NCBI GenBank assembly: GCA_011037195.1
Contig: JAAEAF010004292.1
Coordinates: forward strand, 23,138 to 87,137
Reading direction: 5' to 3'
DNA: 64,000 nt
Source of the DNA: Triatoma infestans
Taxonomy: Eukaryota > Arthropoda > Insecta > Hemiptera > Reduviidae
Part shown: positions 1 through 11,629 of the stretch, one piece after another
How positions within the stretch are numbered: position 1 is the stretch's first letter
Layout: each line of letters opens with the position of its first letter
The notes under the pieces: generated by a model
What the model was told of the DNA's origin: nothing
The model's input: the letters and a program-made list of their open reading frames with translations, nothing else
Databases searched by the model: none
Program-made: the position numbers and the translations under genes

Positions 1-579
1 CCTACATTGTGGAGTCATTTCGAACAGTTTGTGTTGACACATTGACTCCTGTAGCCGCTCGAAGCTCCCTCCGTTAGGTGGTTGCTGTGCTTCTAGGTTG
101 TCTCCTAGCGGAAATATGTATCGGTCTTGAGCAGCGGTAGTTTTGCGTGGTCGACTTATCCTTGGCTTATCAGCTATGATTTGTGTCTGTTGGAATTTCC
201 GCCAAAGTCTGGAAACGTCACTTTGATTGCATCGCACCACTTGAGCTACTTCGGCTTGTGTCATTTGACCAAGTTGCATTAAACTCACTATTCGAACTCT
301 TTCTGATGCTGAAATCGTGTGCCGTGGCATTGCTGTTTAAATTCACGGGAAAATCACTTCCTTTTCAACACGCAATCAACAAAAAAATTTTCAACTGCAA
401 TCAGCTCAACTTCTCAACTGATCCAAATCTCTAACAAGTAGTGAATGAATGAGCTCATAGTCAGGAAAACAAATGTAACGCGTTTCAAAGGTCATAAAAA
501 CAAAGAAATGCAACATAATTTACCAGACAAAGTTCAGAAATACAAAATTTTGCAATATGCAAACTTTTTTTGACCAGTG
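1..579 (-). mobile_element. Tc1-like DNA transposon, 5' end with decayed transposase N-terminus
   Basis: Read on the minus strand from about 330 down to 1, the translation gives a Tc1/mariner-superfamily helix-turn-helix: an ASERVRIVSLMQLGQ-type first helix, then a second helix ending SRLWRKFQ, then a GRPRKTTAAQDRYI-like linker around 150-100. The linker frame is broken after that point, so the copy is not functional. The outer end reads CACTGGTCAAAAAAAGTTTG on the minus strand and stops at a TA dinucleotide at 580-581, which fits the TA target site and terminal inverted repeat of Tc1 elements. The rest of the element, including the catalytic domain, lies beyond the window start. Confidence 0.8.
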
Positions 580-600
580 TATATTATGTATCATTCCGTT

Positions 601-795
601 GCGGGTGTTGATGTAGTGGTTATGAGCATGGACTTGTAAGTGGGAGGACCCCAGTTCGAGTCCCGCGATAACTGCTAAATTTTATATTTGTTTAAATAAT
701 ATTAATGGTAAAGTAGGTGCTTCCGCCACCGGCCACGACACCTAATTGGTAGTTGGACGTTAAGCCCGCTTGAAAAAATAGGCATCACTTATATT
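601..795 (+). mobile_element. tRNA-derived SINE, family A copy 1
   Basis: The head looks like a shortened tRNA: GCGGG at 601-605 can pair with CCCGC near 662-666, and a B-box-like GTTCGAGTCC lies at 654-663. The body ends in GTTGGACGTTAAGCCCGC (about 752-769), followed by an AAAAAATAGGC tail. A second copy in the opposite orientation at 23656-23823 shares the head, the AACTGCTAAATTT segment and this tail, which establishes a dispersed family rather than a tRNA gene. Confidence 0.75.
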
Positions 796-1149
796 ATTCA
801 TTATTTAATATTATTTTCATTATTTTACTAACTTTTCTCTCAATCACGTAAAAACCTTTTGTTGATTCCAGTGTTACACAGTTATGACAAGAGTCAAAAA
901 GTTGTGGCATTATAATCTTAAATACCAGTTGGTGTTAGCTGTATGGCTAATTAGTCAAATTATGATCTAGAAGATCCACTTCCTTTCCTTCCGGTCTATT
1001 TTGTGCACTTCAGGAAGTGAGTAAATATAAGGTGTCAATTAGCGATCGTGGAGCTGCAGGCATACCTTTGCAGGCTTAATTCACAGCGAGTTGATCCAGA
1101 TTTTCAGATGGAGGATCAGTGAAGTGTCCGAGAAACAGTGGAAAATCGG

Positions 1150-1290
1150 GGTAAATAAAAGAACATATAAAGGCAAATGAAACGGTTCTTGAAACACTTC
1201 ATTCCTTGGGAAAAGCAGCAGCAGCTTTTCAATTGTTCCTGAATCCAGGTTTGCACCGTTTCCTTAATCTCTTCAACACAGGTGAACTTG
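1150..1290 (-). pseudogene. Mariner-like transposase C-terminal remnant
   Basis: The minus-strand frame from about 1290 reads FTCVEEIKETVQTWIQEQ and goes on to a GMKCF segment. This resembles the C-terminal part of mariner-type transposases (EEIKE..QTWIREQPK.FF..G...L..RW.KCI). No catalytic residues are recognisable and the reading frame does not extend far on either side. I take it as a small decayed fragment inside an intron of the DDI gene. Confidence 0.5.
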
Positions 1291-1299
1291 AAAATTTTG

Positions 1300-2435
1300 T
1301 TATAGGTCGTTCAAAGATGTGATAGTATCAGATAAAGGCTTTTAAGGAAGATAATCCTTGAACATGTACGTACAACTTTTATCATGTTTCTGTGTTCTGA
1401 CGGTCTTGTCTCATTACTGGGATGGAAATCATCCTCAATGTTACACTTCTCAAGAGAAGTGTCAACAGCATCGTGAACTGTCAACTTAGTGATCGAGAGA
1501 ACGGGTGGCAAAAGGGACTGCCGTCCTCAAAATAGATAGGTAGATTGATTCGGATGATTCGACCATCCCCGAAGGAATTGAAGAGGTATTTATAAGCCAC
1601 GATTGCTTCAACCATGTTTTAAAAAAAATGTGTTGCGAGTTAAAAAAAATAAAACAAGCTCTAATCAAACTCACGACCACGTCAGAAATAATAGACTTAT
1701 CCCTTAGAGTGTCAGGAGGATAACAAGATGGCTGAAAATCTGTCAAGGAAAGATGCAGCTCCTTTAATAGGGCGGGATTTTTTATGGGATTAGCGACAAG
1801 TGTTTTTGCAATAAGAGCTCAGAAATGAGGTGGGAGCTAAGAGAACATTCACATGAGAACCCTCCCCTAACTGAGAAAGGCTAAAATGCTTCGGAAAAGA
1901 ACTGAGGTGCAGAAATCTGAGCAAAAATAGATTGCATTCGCTAGCAGGTTTTCTCAAAGGATTTGTAGGCGCCGGGAGCACCTATTGAGAGCAGCGTGGG
2001 AGCTGGTCCTACCGCGATAATGACTACAGAGTCAGTGGAGAGATGCAGGAAACTTCAATACAATCGGCTGCGAATTGCAAGACTTAGATTGTTGCTAAAG
2101 CGACTTACACTATAATATCCCTGTGGTATCCCTGCCTTAATAACAGTTACACTTCGAACGTCCAAAACTCAAAAACTGTAGATAAAGGTACCTCAGAGGT
2201 AGTTCATTTAACTTACTCAATGTGTTTAGATCAGCATTCTGTAAAGTTAGCTCATTTAACCTGCTAACTTAACCGAAAACTTCAGGCAATGTACACACAC
2301 ACACATAGGAGGGATAGATTTTTTAGCAGTGATTTGACTTTGACTTTCTAAGCTATTCCTTGCATTACTTTTTGATTTATCTTCGAATTGATTTCACTGT
2401 TCAATATATAACAATATTCTTACTTTATTTTACAG
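1300..2435. other. Intronic stretch with relatively GC-rich unidentified sequence
   Basis: This part of the intron before the first visible DDI exon is less AT-rich than its surroundings, especially 1700-2100, which suggests an old mobile-element relic. No protein family was recognised on either strand. A short CA run lies near 2293-2305. The stretch ends in a pyrimidine-rich acceptor (TTTTACAG) at 2435. Confidence 0.3.
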
Positions 2436-5400
2436 TGCTGTATTGATCTCAAGAAGAATGTTTTACGCATTGGCACAACTGGTACGGAGACAAGATTTTT
2501 ATCAGAAAGAGAATTGCCGGAATGTGCACGTTTAACTACCACTGGATTAGAAGCAACGAGTCAGTCACAACAACAGAAGAAAGGTAGGAGAGGCCCTGCT
2601 TCTCACAAAAGAATGAGAGGTGTTTAATTTGCAGAATTACATTGCGTTTGAATATTTCTGATAAAAATAAAATAGAAACAATAAAATATCACTCTTCAGA
2701 AAATAAAAGACTTTTATTTAATATAGTTATATTTCAAAATATGTAAAATATTATATTTGTAAATTGTGTAAGGATAGTTGAGCGGTTTAAAAGTAAAAGA
2801 TGTTTTGCGTGAAACTGGGTTCGATTACGGTCTTGGCTTTTGAACTTATTTTTTTTAATATGAGAAATTTTCAGTAAATTATGTTTGTTATCCCCCTCCG
2901 TTCACTGATTGGTACGTGAATGTGACATCCGTATGAATAAATAAGTATATTACTTTACCTATCTTACTTTTACTAAATTTACTATAACTTATATACTTTC
3001 CTTTCCTTTAACCTTGGTATCCTGACTTCACAAAGGAACATGTAATTACTTTTATTTGAAACATTTCTCCAAAAAAAAGTTATTTTGTATAGTTGTGCGG
3101 AATTTATGGCGTTAATTTCAAATTTTATTTGTAGTTGGTTCAGTGTTTCTCTACTGGACCATAATATAATCACTTCTCTAGCAGCCAAAATTAATAAGTG
3201 TTACTTATGGAGAGAATTAGTTTGTTTATTAAAAATTTACAACCTTTTAGTGCTAAATCCCCGCAAAGTAACAGTTACCATTGTTTTTGCAATCTTGCCC
3301 ATTATGAATCATTTCTCTGTTCTTTAGATCAAGGTAGTCATAAAACTTTCATTTTGACTAAATTTTTTCAATTAAAATTGGCCGGAAATGTCGTGGAATG
3401 GAACGAAAAAAGAGATTATAGAAATCGGAGAAATTTTAAGGAAAGGGGCGAAACTTTTAATTCTTTTGATGGCTGAACAATAATATGATTTGAAGGGGTT
3501 GGCTAGTGCCATTTTGAAGATCAGCTTTTAATACTAACCGCGTCGCCTTTCTTTTTAATGTACAGGGCATTATAATCCAGATTATTTCTTGTCACAAGTC
3601 TTTGGAGACTGCACTCAATAAATTAAAGTGGTGAGTGATGAACCAAAATTCATCTAGGGAGTGATGAATTTTGGTTGACTTAGCAGAACGTAGTAAAGGC
3701 GTGAACGTTTTTTAGAAAATATTATGAGTAAATTTATGATATCAGTCGGCCCTTCTGTGATTGTTGTGTGTTCCATTTCAAACTGAGGCTCCTTCTTTTA
3801 CGAGACTTGTTTTACTAGTAATGAGTTAAGGGCATAATCGGACAGCGATTTCTTGACCAATTGTTATCACCACTGGTCGGAGAATTCGATCGGCATTTTT
3901 GTTATTAATGATAATTCACGTCCGCACAAAGCCTATTTTTATCCGCACGGGATAGAATATTTGTATGTTTAACGAAACGATATCTCTCTTATGATTTCGT
4001 GCATGCTAAATTTCTCCTCCTGATTTACATGTTTGCGTGTAGCGGGCAAAAAAGAGCGAATCATTGTCCCAAACTCTGAGGAGCTTCAGGAGATCTTAAT
4101 TCAAGAATGACAGGTTATTATGGTTTAAATAGTAATTTGTTTATCCAGTATAGGCCAAGAAGATAAAGGCTGTGGTTGATTGAGACAACAAGAGTGCCTA
4201 CATGTTATAAACGCTGGATTTATTAAAACAATTTTAACAGAAGCAATATCTACATAATTTGTTTGACCTAATTGATAAACATGTATTTTCAACAACCCTA
4301 GAGCCAAACATATTATATTTAAATGATTCTTATTAAACAAATTTGTCACTTCAAATTTTTAGTGTTATGGTGCTATGTTTTTAGTGTACCTGGTAGTATC
4401 CATTTGTAAATGCTTCTCTTGCTTTTTCATCACTCACTGTTTGACATAAATTTAATTTTTGAAGTTAACTCTGCGCACGAACTTCATAATAGTTCTTTGA
4501 CGATGATGAGAATCTGAAACCGGCTAGAACCAATACATAGAAGCATTCTACGACTTGTAAAATCCCAGATTTTTCCAGCATTGCGAACCCAATTTATTTA
4601 ATCCATATGATGGCGTTAAAAGTGATTGATTATATAAATATTATAATATAATCAAACCAAAAATTATGGAATCAACCACAATAAATATTATATATTTAGA
4701 TTGATTTCATTCTTAAAAACAACCCAGTTAATGTTTCCTCAGCATAAGAAAGTATAATATAAATATAAATTACATATGAAGATAATTTTTTGTTTTATGA
4801 TTCATATCATTCCAACCTTTTATCATTTTTTTTTAATTAGTTGGTGCTTCTTCAAGTATTGAGATGGACCATTCTATCACTATTCTTCCCAGCGATACAT
4901 TTACCGAAGAAGAAGTAAAGGAATTGGTAGCTTTTGGTTTTACAAGACAACAGGTATTTTAATTTTTTGCATTTTCCTATTTTCCAATTGAGTTTCTCAT
5001 TTTAAAGTGATGAAATAGAAGAAATGTCCTTTTATGTTAATCTAGCATCAAGATAGATCTACCAACACTATTTTCTCTTTAAATTCCTTAAAAATTCTAA
5101 TATTTAACTTGTTATTGTCTCTTACTGCTGAAAGAAAATCGTATATTGCATTTCAGGGAAGTATTCCTTCTGAGTATATTTATCAGATAAATATGTTTGA
5201 GGTTCCATCAATTCAGCTTGAACTGAAAAAAAGAAAAAAAAAGGATTTCTCAGTTTTTGTGGTTTCTCGAAAATGGCTCCAACAAATTTCTTTAAGCTTT
5301 GTATGCATATTATTAACGTGTAGATCTATCACTTTTTTTCTGAAAAAATTGATTTTAGAAGGTTCTGGAGGCCTTCCTCTAAAGTACCATCTCGTGAACT

Positions 5401-8400
5401 TAGCGGTTCTGTAGAATATATTATTGGGTTGATCAGAGAGTAATGTCGGATTTTTCCTTTTATGATAATATTGGGATCACTGGATTTTTTATAAATTATC
5501 TTTTCATATTATAACTAATCCTCTAATATTAAATACACTTGTTGCAAACCGTTTCTTGGGAATTTTAATTAAATTAACACAATTCTTATTCTGAACAATA
5601 TGGAACAAAATAAACTGTATTTTCGGCGCTTAACTGTTTTACTTTTGTAAAGTAAAAATGCAAGATAAACTCGAAGAAAAATAGTTCCGGGAAGTAGATA
5701 AGTCTCTAGAAGATTACGACCTGCCTGGAAAGCCTTTAAACTACAAAATTGACATTTTAACTAAAAATACCACACGAGAAATATCATAGATACTTAGAGT
5801 ATCTCTGCCAAGTTAATTTCTCCTGCCTTATCAGCCGTCTCGATACTTGAGTGGGTCACACCTTAAGCTAAATGTGAATCTGGATTGATCAAGTTTCCAT
5901 TTTTAAGGATCGCTCTAAAAATGATCAGTTTTTGATTTAAAAAAAAAATAGGTGACTAGAGACGAAAAATAGATAAACTTTTACGACTTACTATCTCGTA
6001 GACGATCGAGGAGTAAACCTGACGAACCTTCGTTATTCATATTGAGTTTTTCGCCCTAAAAGGGTGCATTTTCTGGGGAGTAATCCTGTATTACAAACTG
6101 CTTTCTGGGAACGAAATAGTGAATTCCATCAAGTTCTTTCTTCACTAGACTAACTAAATTCAGTGCTCATGGAGAAGCAGCCAAAATTGGTGAATAGGAA
6201 ATGTGCCGTGTTTTAACACAGAACGCGAGGCCCCATATTTTCATGGTGATGAGTAAAGATTATTGAAATTTGGATGCCTTTCAGATTTCACTCTGTTTCG
6301 ATCTTTGCAAATTTTAAAAGTATTGTACATATTCCATAGACTGGTGTTGTAAGTTTAAAAATTTCAATAAAGAACTAAGGAAAATATTATCATTATTTTC
6401 TGATCAGCTCTATAGTTTGTAAAGTGTACAAATGTGTAAGTGTGCGTCTAGTGTGTGTCTGCTTAGCTAGAAGTTAGTTTTGGGTATACGCTAAACGTAA
6501 ATAATTGAATATATGAACTAAATCCCTCTAGGTATTCTGTGAGTTGGGTTGTTTATGTTGTTTGTTATTGGACTCTGAATACCCGCAAGATCCGTGAAGA
6601 AGTGGCTAGTATCGCTTAACCGAATGGTCATTTCAATTTTTTTTTTTTTTTTTTTATCATTTTTATTTGTACGAGGTCTATTATTTTACTTGAAACATTC
6701 TTAAGTGAAAATTCACTTTTATTGGTTGAGGGAGAGTATCGTCGTTAGAATTCGTTGTATAATGCTCGTGAATATAAAATTAATTAACTGTTCTAAAGTT
6801 CAATTAATGGATTCTAAAATTTCAAATTTAGAAGAAAATTTGTCAATCAGAAGTTTTAAAAAATTTATAAGTTATATAAGTGTTTCACCTGATTTTACCT
6901 CCTTTTTTTTACTTTCTCTTACTTAGTATGCAATTGTGTTATGATCGTATTAAATTTTTGATATAGAGTATTTACCGGATATCCTCGTTTTGAGGTTCCC
7001 TGAGTCCAAAAAACTGAAAACAAAAAATCGCATTAAGTCCATATTTGACATTCCGTTTGGGCATCTCCGCGGGATCTATCAAAATTCCTCAACCGAAAGA
7101 ACCACTTTAAGGCTTGTACATATTAGGGCCAAATGTCGCGGCACGTTGTAGGCACAAAGTTGCTTGACGTGCCTCGACAAGTTGCAGCATATTCCTCAAC
7201 AAATTTGATATGCCGACATATGTGCCAGGTTATTATCGGTTGAGAAGCGGTAACATGTAGTAACATCAAAGGACCGTCTCGAGACTTTGAACAGTTTTCG
7301 TACACTCTGCACGTGTTGAAAGCAACATGAGTGTTATACCGGTCCAATGCACGTATGTTAAAATCAATTGAATTGTACTACGGACATCATTGCTAATGGA
7401 ACATGTATATTATAAAAATCGAAATAAAAAAAAGCCGGAGCGTGGAAAATATTTGAAGAAATAGGAACACCATGTTACCTTTAGAATCAGAGTGTTTGGT
7501 TCAAATACCGGCACACCTCTGGCACTATTTGACGAATTAGTTGCTTCAAACTTTAAACGTATAAATCAGAGATGTCCATGAATCCCTACAAGCCAAGAAT
7601 CTCAAAATTATTGCTAATCTTGTCTGTGGTTTCACCGCATCTCAAAATTGTATGGGTCTTTGCAATTGAACTCCCAACCATTTGCAACAATAGCTCGAAA
7701 TCGGTTGTCGTCATTCTGGTGAAGTTGAAAAATGTCCTGTCTGACATCTGTAGGTTTGACAATACCTTCTATTTCCTTCTACCGTATGCTTCTTTCTTCT
7801 ACAAATTTTTTTACCCAAACTTTCTTTTTACGCTTCGAAATACTATTTTCAGCTAAATGCATAGTAATGTAAGCAGCACAAGTCAACATTATGTCCTCTT
7901 GCGACATCTTGGCACAGAATGTGAGTGTGGACGGATGTATCGTAAGATAACTCTACAGTAGGTTTTCGCAACATGTTCCCAGATACAAATCGCTAAACTT
8001 GTATAGAAACATGTGCCCCAATGCGTACAAGCCTTTACGGAATGCCTTTTCAGATTCTGCGATTTTGTCGAAAACGACTCCACCTATTTTCTTTAAACTT
8101 TGCACATTAAGACATATTTTTTTCCCCCTTTTGGCTTTTATCAACTTTTTGTTATTAGCGCCATCAAGACTATTAATTCGTAACTGTGAAAATTGCAGTA
8201 AGAGAAAGTCGTGTGAGTTTTTATATCATATTTTTTTCTCCTACTACTGTAGGAGGAGGTATTGCAATCATATTTTTAGCGAATGATGGCGGGCGTTTGT
8301 GTGACCATAACATCTCAATAATGAGAAATCGCAAGAAGCCTAATATCTCTTAGTTTCCAGTAGGTGATCCAATACAGAAGTTTTAACCAAAATGGAAGTG

Positions 8401-8971
8401 CAGCCTTTTTGAATTTTGTTTTAGTTTTTCGCAATTTTTTAAAAACGGATTCACATTTTCTTTAAATTTTGCATACTGACCAACTAAAGACATATTTTTA
8501 TTTGAAACAATTTGTCTGGGTAACTGATTTTTTTTTTTAAGGGGGAAAGCTGAGGGAGCCGGTAATTTCCCTTTAAATAGTTATTTCAAAATGCCATATC
8601 GTTTCACTGGCTACATAATATAATTCTTAGAAAAATTAAAGATCTATAATAAATTCTTGAAGGTAAAAGGTAAAAAAAACTTGAACAAATTTAGTTACCA
8701 AACATGTTGGCGCAAATCTATTTTCATTTTAACGCGCGATTTTATCGAAAAAAATTATCAATCAGAATTGTGTGAGAGACAATTGTTTGAATTTTTCATA
8801 CGAGTTTTTTTTAATGAGTGTGAATATATTTTGTATTTCTCTTCTTCTCTTAGCGTTTTTATTTACCTATTTCAATAATAATTTGTACAGGCAATAGCAG
8901 AATTAAGAAGATTTAATGGTGATAAAAAGCAAGCTACCGCCGCTCTTTTTGCCAAATCTTTGAAGTTTTAA
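2436..8971 (+). CDS. DDI2: DNA-damage-inducible protein 1/2 homologue (ubiquitin-shuttle aspartyl protease), last three exons
   Basis: Three exons are visible: 2436-2583, 4841-4953 and 8891-8971 (TAA at 8969-8971). All are bounded by AG/GT and keep frame across joins. The first encodes [20 protein letters not shown] and ELPECARL, the end of the retroviral-protease-like domain and its trailing segment, conserved in DDI1/DDI2 (Drosophila rngo). The last two encode a C-terminal UBA domain ([18 protein letters not shown], then [20 protein letters not shown]) ending SLKF. Family members shuttle ubiquitinated clients to the proteasome and can cleave substrates with a dimeric aspartyl protease. The UBL, HDD and catalytic Asp exons lie upstream of the window, so catalytic competence cannot be judged here. 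Introns are 2.3 and 3.9 kb and full of repeats. The C-terminal UBA matches yeast and insect forms; as I recall, human DDI2 lacks a clear one. Confidence 0.93.
2584..4840. other. DDI intron with diverged dispersed repeats
   Basis: The intron has no coding content that I can support. Around 3000-3330 it holds a minus-strand copy of the window's main dispersed repeat, recognisable by ACTTTTATTTGAAACATTT at about 3050-3068. A decayed hammerhead-like motif lies at 4492-4530. The remainder is AT-rich with no recognisable feature. Confidence 0.5.
4492..4530 (+). ncRNA. Hammerhead-like motif, family 2, decayed copy
   Basis: The order is GTTCT, TTGACGA, a GAT/ATC stem, GAAA, CCGGCT, AGAAC. Flanking GTTCT and AGAAC are perfectly complementary (stem I). 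The core differs from CTGANGA at its first base, and the cleavage triplet reads GCT instead of NUH, so cleavage is not expected. Downstream text (CATTCTACGAC, then TAAAATCCCAGAT) matches the flank of the copies at 38871 and 63950. Confidence 0.4.
4954..8890. other. DDI intron with several dispersed repeat copies
   Basis: Minus-strand copies of the main dispersed repeat lie at about 5150-5420, 7960-8290 and 8380-8540, marked by variants of GGCTCCAACGATTTTCTTTAAACTTTG and by TTTATTTGAAACA. A T-run sits at 6638-6656. Positions 6560-6620 share AAGATCCGTGAAGAAGTGGC with 41980-42000 (one mismatch), marking another repeat. A more GC-rich block at 7120-7350 is unexplained. No exon was supported here. 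Confidence 0.5.
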
Positions 8972-9400
8972 TAATTACTACAATTTTTTAAGAAAAAAAC
9001 ATTTGTATGTGCATTTCTCGTAACAAAGGCTGTTTTTTAAAAGCCGTTTCGTATAAAATACAAATTATAACCATTAAAAAAAAAATGTACACGCTTCCCT
9101 GCATTTCCAGAAACAATTTTTTTTACTATATTTTCAGAATACACGCTTCATGATTAATGTTTTAAAAAAAGTGAGATATAATTATGAAGCGCCACAAGCT
9201 TTTAAATAAAAATAAATAAAAAATGGTATAAGTAAAAAAGATTCATTCTGATGACGATATACCTCGGCTTCAAGTACATTTATTTTTTTGTTTGAGTGCA
9301 TTTTGTGTGTAAAAGATTTTATTTTTTTAATATTAATATTATATGTAAATGATGCATTTTAATTTGTACACATTTTAATGTGTAATAAACAAGACACTCC
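8972..9400 (+). other. Probable 3' UTR of the DDI gene with poly(A) signals
   Basis: After the stop codon the sequence is very AT-rich. It contains AATAAA hexamers at 9205-9210 and 9384-9389, plus overlapping variants near 9212-9219. Either could define the transcript end. No further ORF is supported. Confidence 0.45.
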
Positions 9401-9814
9401 CACTATTTTACATTTTTTTTTTTAAGTAGACTTTTTATTTATTGGTGGTTTATATAGATTTAATGTTACACATTATGTAAATTATATATTGGATAATTTA
9501 TTTTAAAAAATATATATGTATAAATTATATGTATTTCTTGGAAAATATGGCAAACGGTTCATTTGGAACGAAAAACATTCAGTTTACAATTTATACAGAA
9601 TTTATTTTAAAAGTAATAAATGATATAATTTTTAGGTTTTGGTCTTAACTGCAAAGATAATCTAAATTTAACGAAGGCTGCTTATATTTCAAAATAAATT
9701 CCTCCTTATTCTTCAAGCTTAACCCAAACTGATATTGTATTATGGATAGATTCAATTCCTGGTCTTAGTACTGGATTTTATTTGACGCATTTTTTCTTTT
9801 TTTTATTTAAGGCG
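9401..9814. other. AT-rich intergenic stretch, nothing recognised
   Basis: Low-complexity A/T sequence between the DDI transcript end and the SINE at 9815. No coding, RNA or repeat signal can be supported. Confidence 0.4.
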
Positions 9815-10045
9815 CGTCAGTATCTATGGTCATTGGCGCTAGGAGCCTTCTCAGTGCCCTGCCGGCCTCCGGATAGTATTCTTTCATTACAAACAACACT
9901 GTTCATCACCGAACAGTGCGCTGTTCCTAGGAAGAGAAAATCTAAGAGCAGCACAGCTGGTCCCGTGCCCGGGACTTCCGCGTGGCCAGTCCAGCGTACT
10001 ATCACTGAGCTAATCCCTTCCCTTTGGATGCATTATTATCAGTAA
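9815..10045 (-). mobile_element. tRNA-derived SINE, family B copy 1
   Basis: This is a sharply GC-rich island. On the minus strand it begins with a tRNA-like head (ATTAGCTCAGTGATAG, then GCTGGAC near 9990), and ends with GCACTGAGAAGGCTCC at about 9842-9857. The copy at 42915-43083 shares the GCTGGACT segment and the GCACTAAGAAGGCTCC tail. Two short open frames lie inside it, but the tRNA-like head explains them better than a gene does. Confidence 0.6.
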
Positions 10046-10639
10046 CATATAAAGTATGTTTGCTAATTGCATCCGCTTCTGCCCATTGCATCTGATCTGT
10101 AATTGGATGTAAACCCCGTATGAAAAAAAAAGAAAGGAATTTATAGTATTTTACCTTTGTTTTATAATGCGATTGGGTCTCATTGCTCGATTTTCAAAAT
10201 GAAAATCAATTCTATATCATTTTAGAAAAAACAACTCATTAATTCCTCCATTTGTGAAATCTTAATTTTGTAAATAAATAATTTTACTTAACAGCATTAT
10301 TCATAGCATTTTTCCAAAAGTATAAGAATTTTAAAAAACAAGGTTTCTTCCAACAAAAAATAAATTGTACATGCACTGCTAGCATCAAAGCGAGAGCGTT
10401 TCATTTCAAACAAAATAAACTCGAACATTTAAAAAAATAATCTGATATATTTAAATATGGCCAACTGTTATTATGTAGCTCAAAGAAGCTAATAAAAGTA
10501 TGAGGAAAAACGCAAAGCTCATACTACTAAATCTGTTTTATTTTTCATCATTTCTAGCTAATTTAATACCCAATCACATCAAAAAATACTAGAGCACAAC
10601 TAGATATCACGTTCAATTTACAAATTTCTAATTTCATTT

Positions 10640-10800
10640 CAGTTGTCGTGGTTTGAGTCCGCAGAGCTGGAAAGCATCAGAGGTATTTTCGTGATAGCCT
10701 GCCCCTACGACTCTCACGGACCTATTCCGGGGGCCACCGGAAATAGCCCTCGACCATTCAATCCCCTCACTGAAGCGCGTACGAGATATAAAAAAAAATT
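10640..10800 (-). mobile_element. Fragment of the hammerhead-bearing repeat plus GC-rich relic
   Basis: The segment GTCCGCAGAGCTGGAAAGCA (10658-10677) is the reverse complement of the flank beside the foldback element at 41728-41755 and the fragment at 58040-58076. It is followed by GTGATAGCCTGC, part of the same repeat arm. The rest, to about 10800, is a GC-rich relic without a recognised family. Confidence 0.5.
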
Positions 10801-10899
10801 ATCTTACGACGACCCAATTCATACACAATCGGGTCATCTCTATAGTTTCGATTTAATCATTCATTTAGACACTTTTCTAAATAAATAATAGAATTAACA

Positions 10900-11625
10900 G
10901 CTGAAAAATTACTTATATAATGACGGCACTTTGTTGTTTGCAAACTCCTTTCACCTCACACCCACACATTCTTCCAAAAGCAAAAATATATACCGTTTAT
11001 TACTTCTAGGCCGGCCTAATTTGTTTAAATACAAAAAATGAGGCATTCGAACTAGTTTCTTGCGCACTATTAACCGAAAGAACGCTGTTCCGAGACGATG
11101 CCAACATTATTGGTTTCTTATAACTGTATATTCCTAAATTCACAACAATTCCTTAACTTGACATAAGTAACATACAAACATAAATGCTTCCTAAAACAAC
11201 TTAGATGGATTTAGTATGGTATAGCATCTGGTCTAAGCCATCTGTTCGGCTTTTGTTTTACTGAATAGTGTGGGAGTCGCACTATTTCTGTCAACAGATT
11301 TTGTGGTTTTAACTATTTAGAAAATATTAATTTTTCCTCAGAGCTACAGCAAAAATCACGTGTTTGTTTTTACTACAATTAAACCTAAAATTTGACTTTC
11401 AAGATATCCCAACATGAGGGATATACATGTAATGGTCTAGGGATGTATAATTTTCTCTGGAGGAGAATTATTGTTCTGTTGATTTTTAATTTCCATTTTA
11501 GATATTCTTGAATGAATTTCATATTACTGTAGATATATTGCGCAATATGCGTTATGACTACTGGTAGGAAGTTTCGCTATCCCTGGAAATCCAGGAGACG
11601 AAACTTAAACATTAGCTTATATCAG
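10900..11625. other. Gene-free stretch with a dispersed repeat shared with 43860-43990
   Basis: CTGAAAAATTAC and ATGACGGCACTTTG near 10900-10935 recur at 43858-43890, as does AAATGCTTC with its surroundings (11183 and 43967). This is an old dispersed repeat. No coding signal was found. Confidence 0.4.
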
Positions 11626-11629
11626 AGAC

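Noticed and set aside
183..434. Plus-strand ORF of 83 codons
   Set aside because: It is antisense to the Tc1-like transposase N-terminus, which explains the sequence better.
9782..10045. Two overlapping ORFs in a GC-rich island
   Set aside because: The block matches a tRNA-headed SINE in reverse orientation; no protein similarity was recognised.
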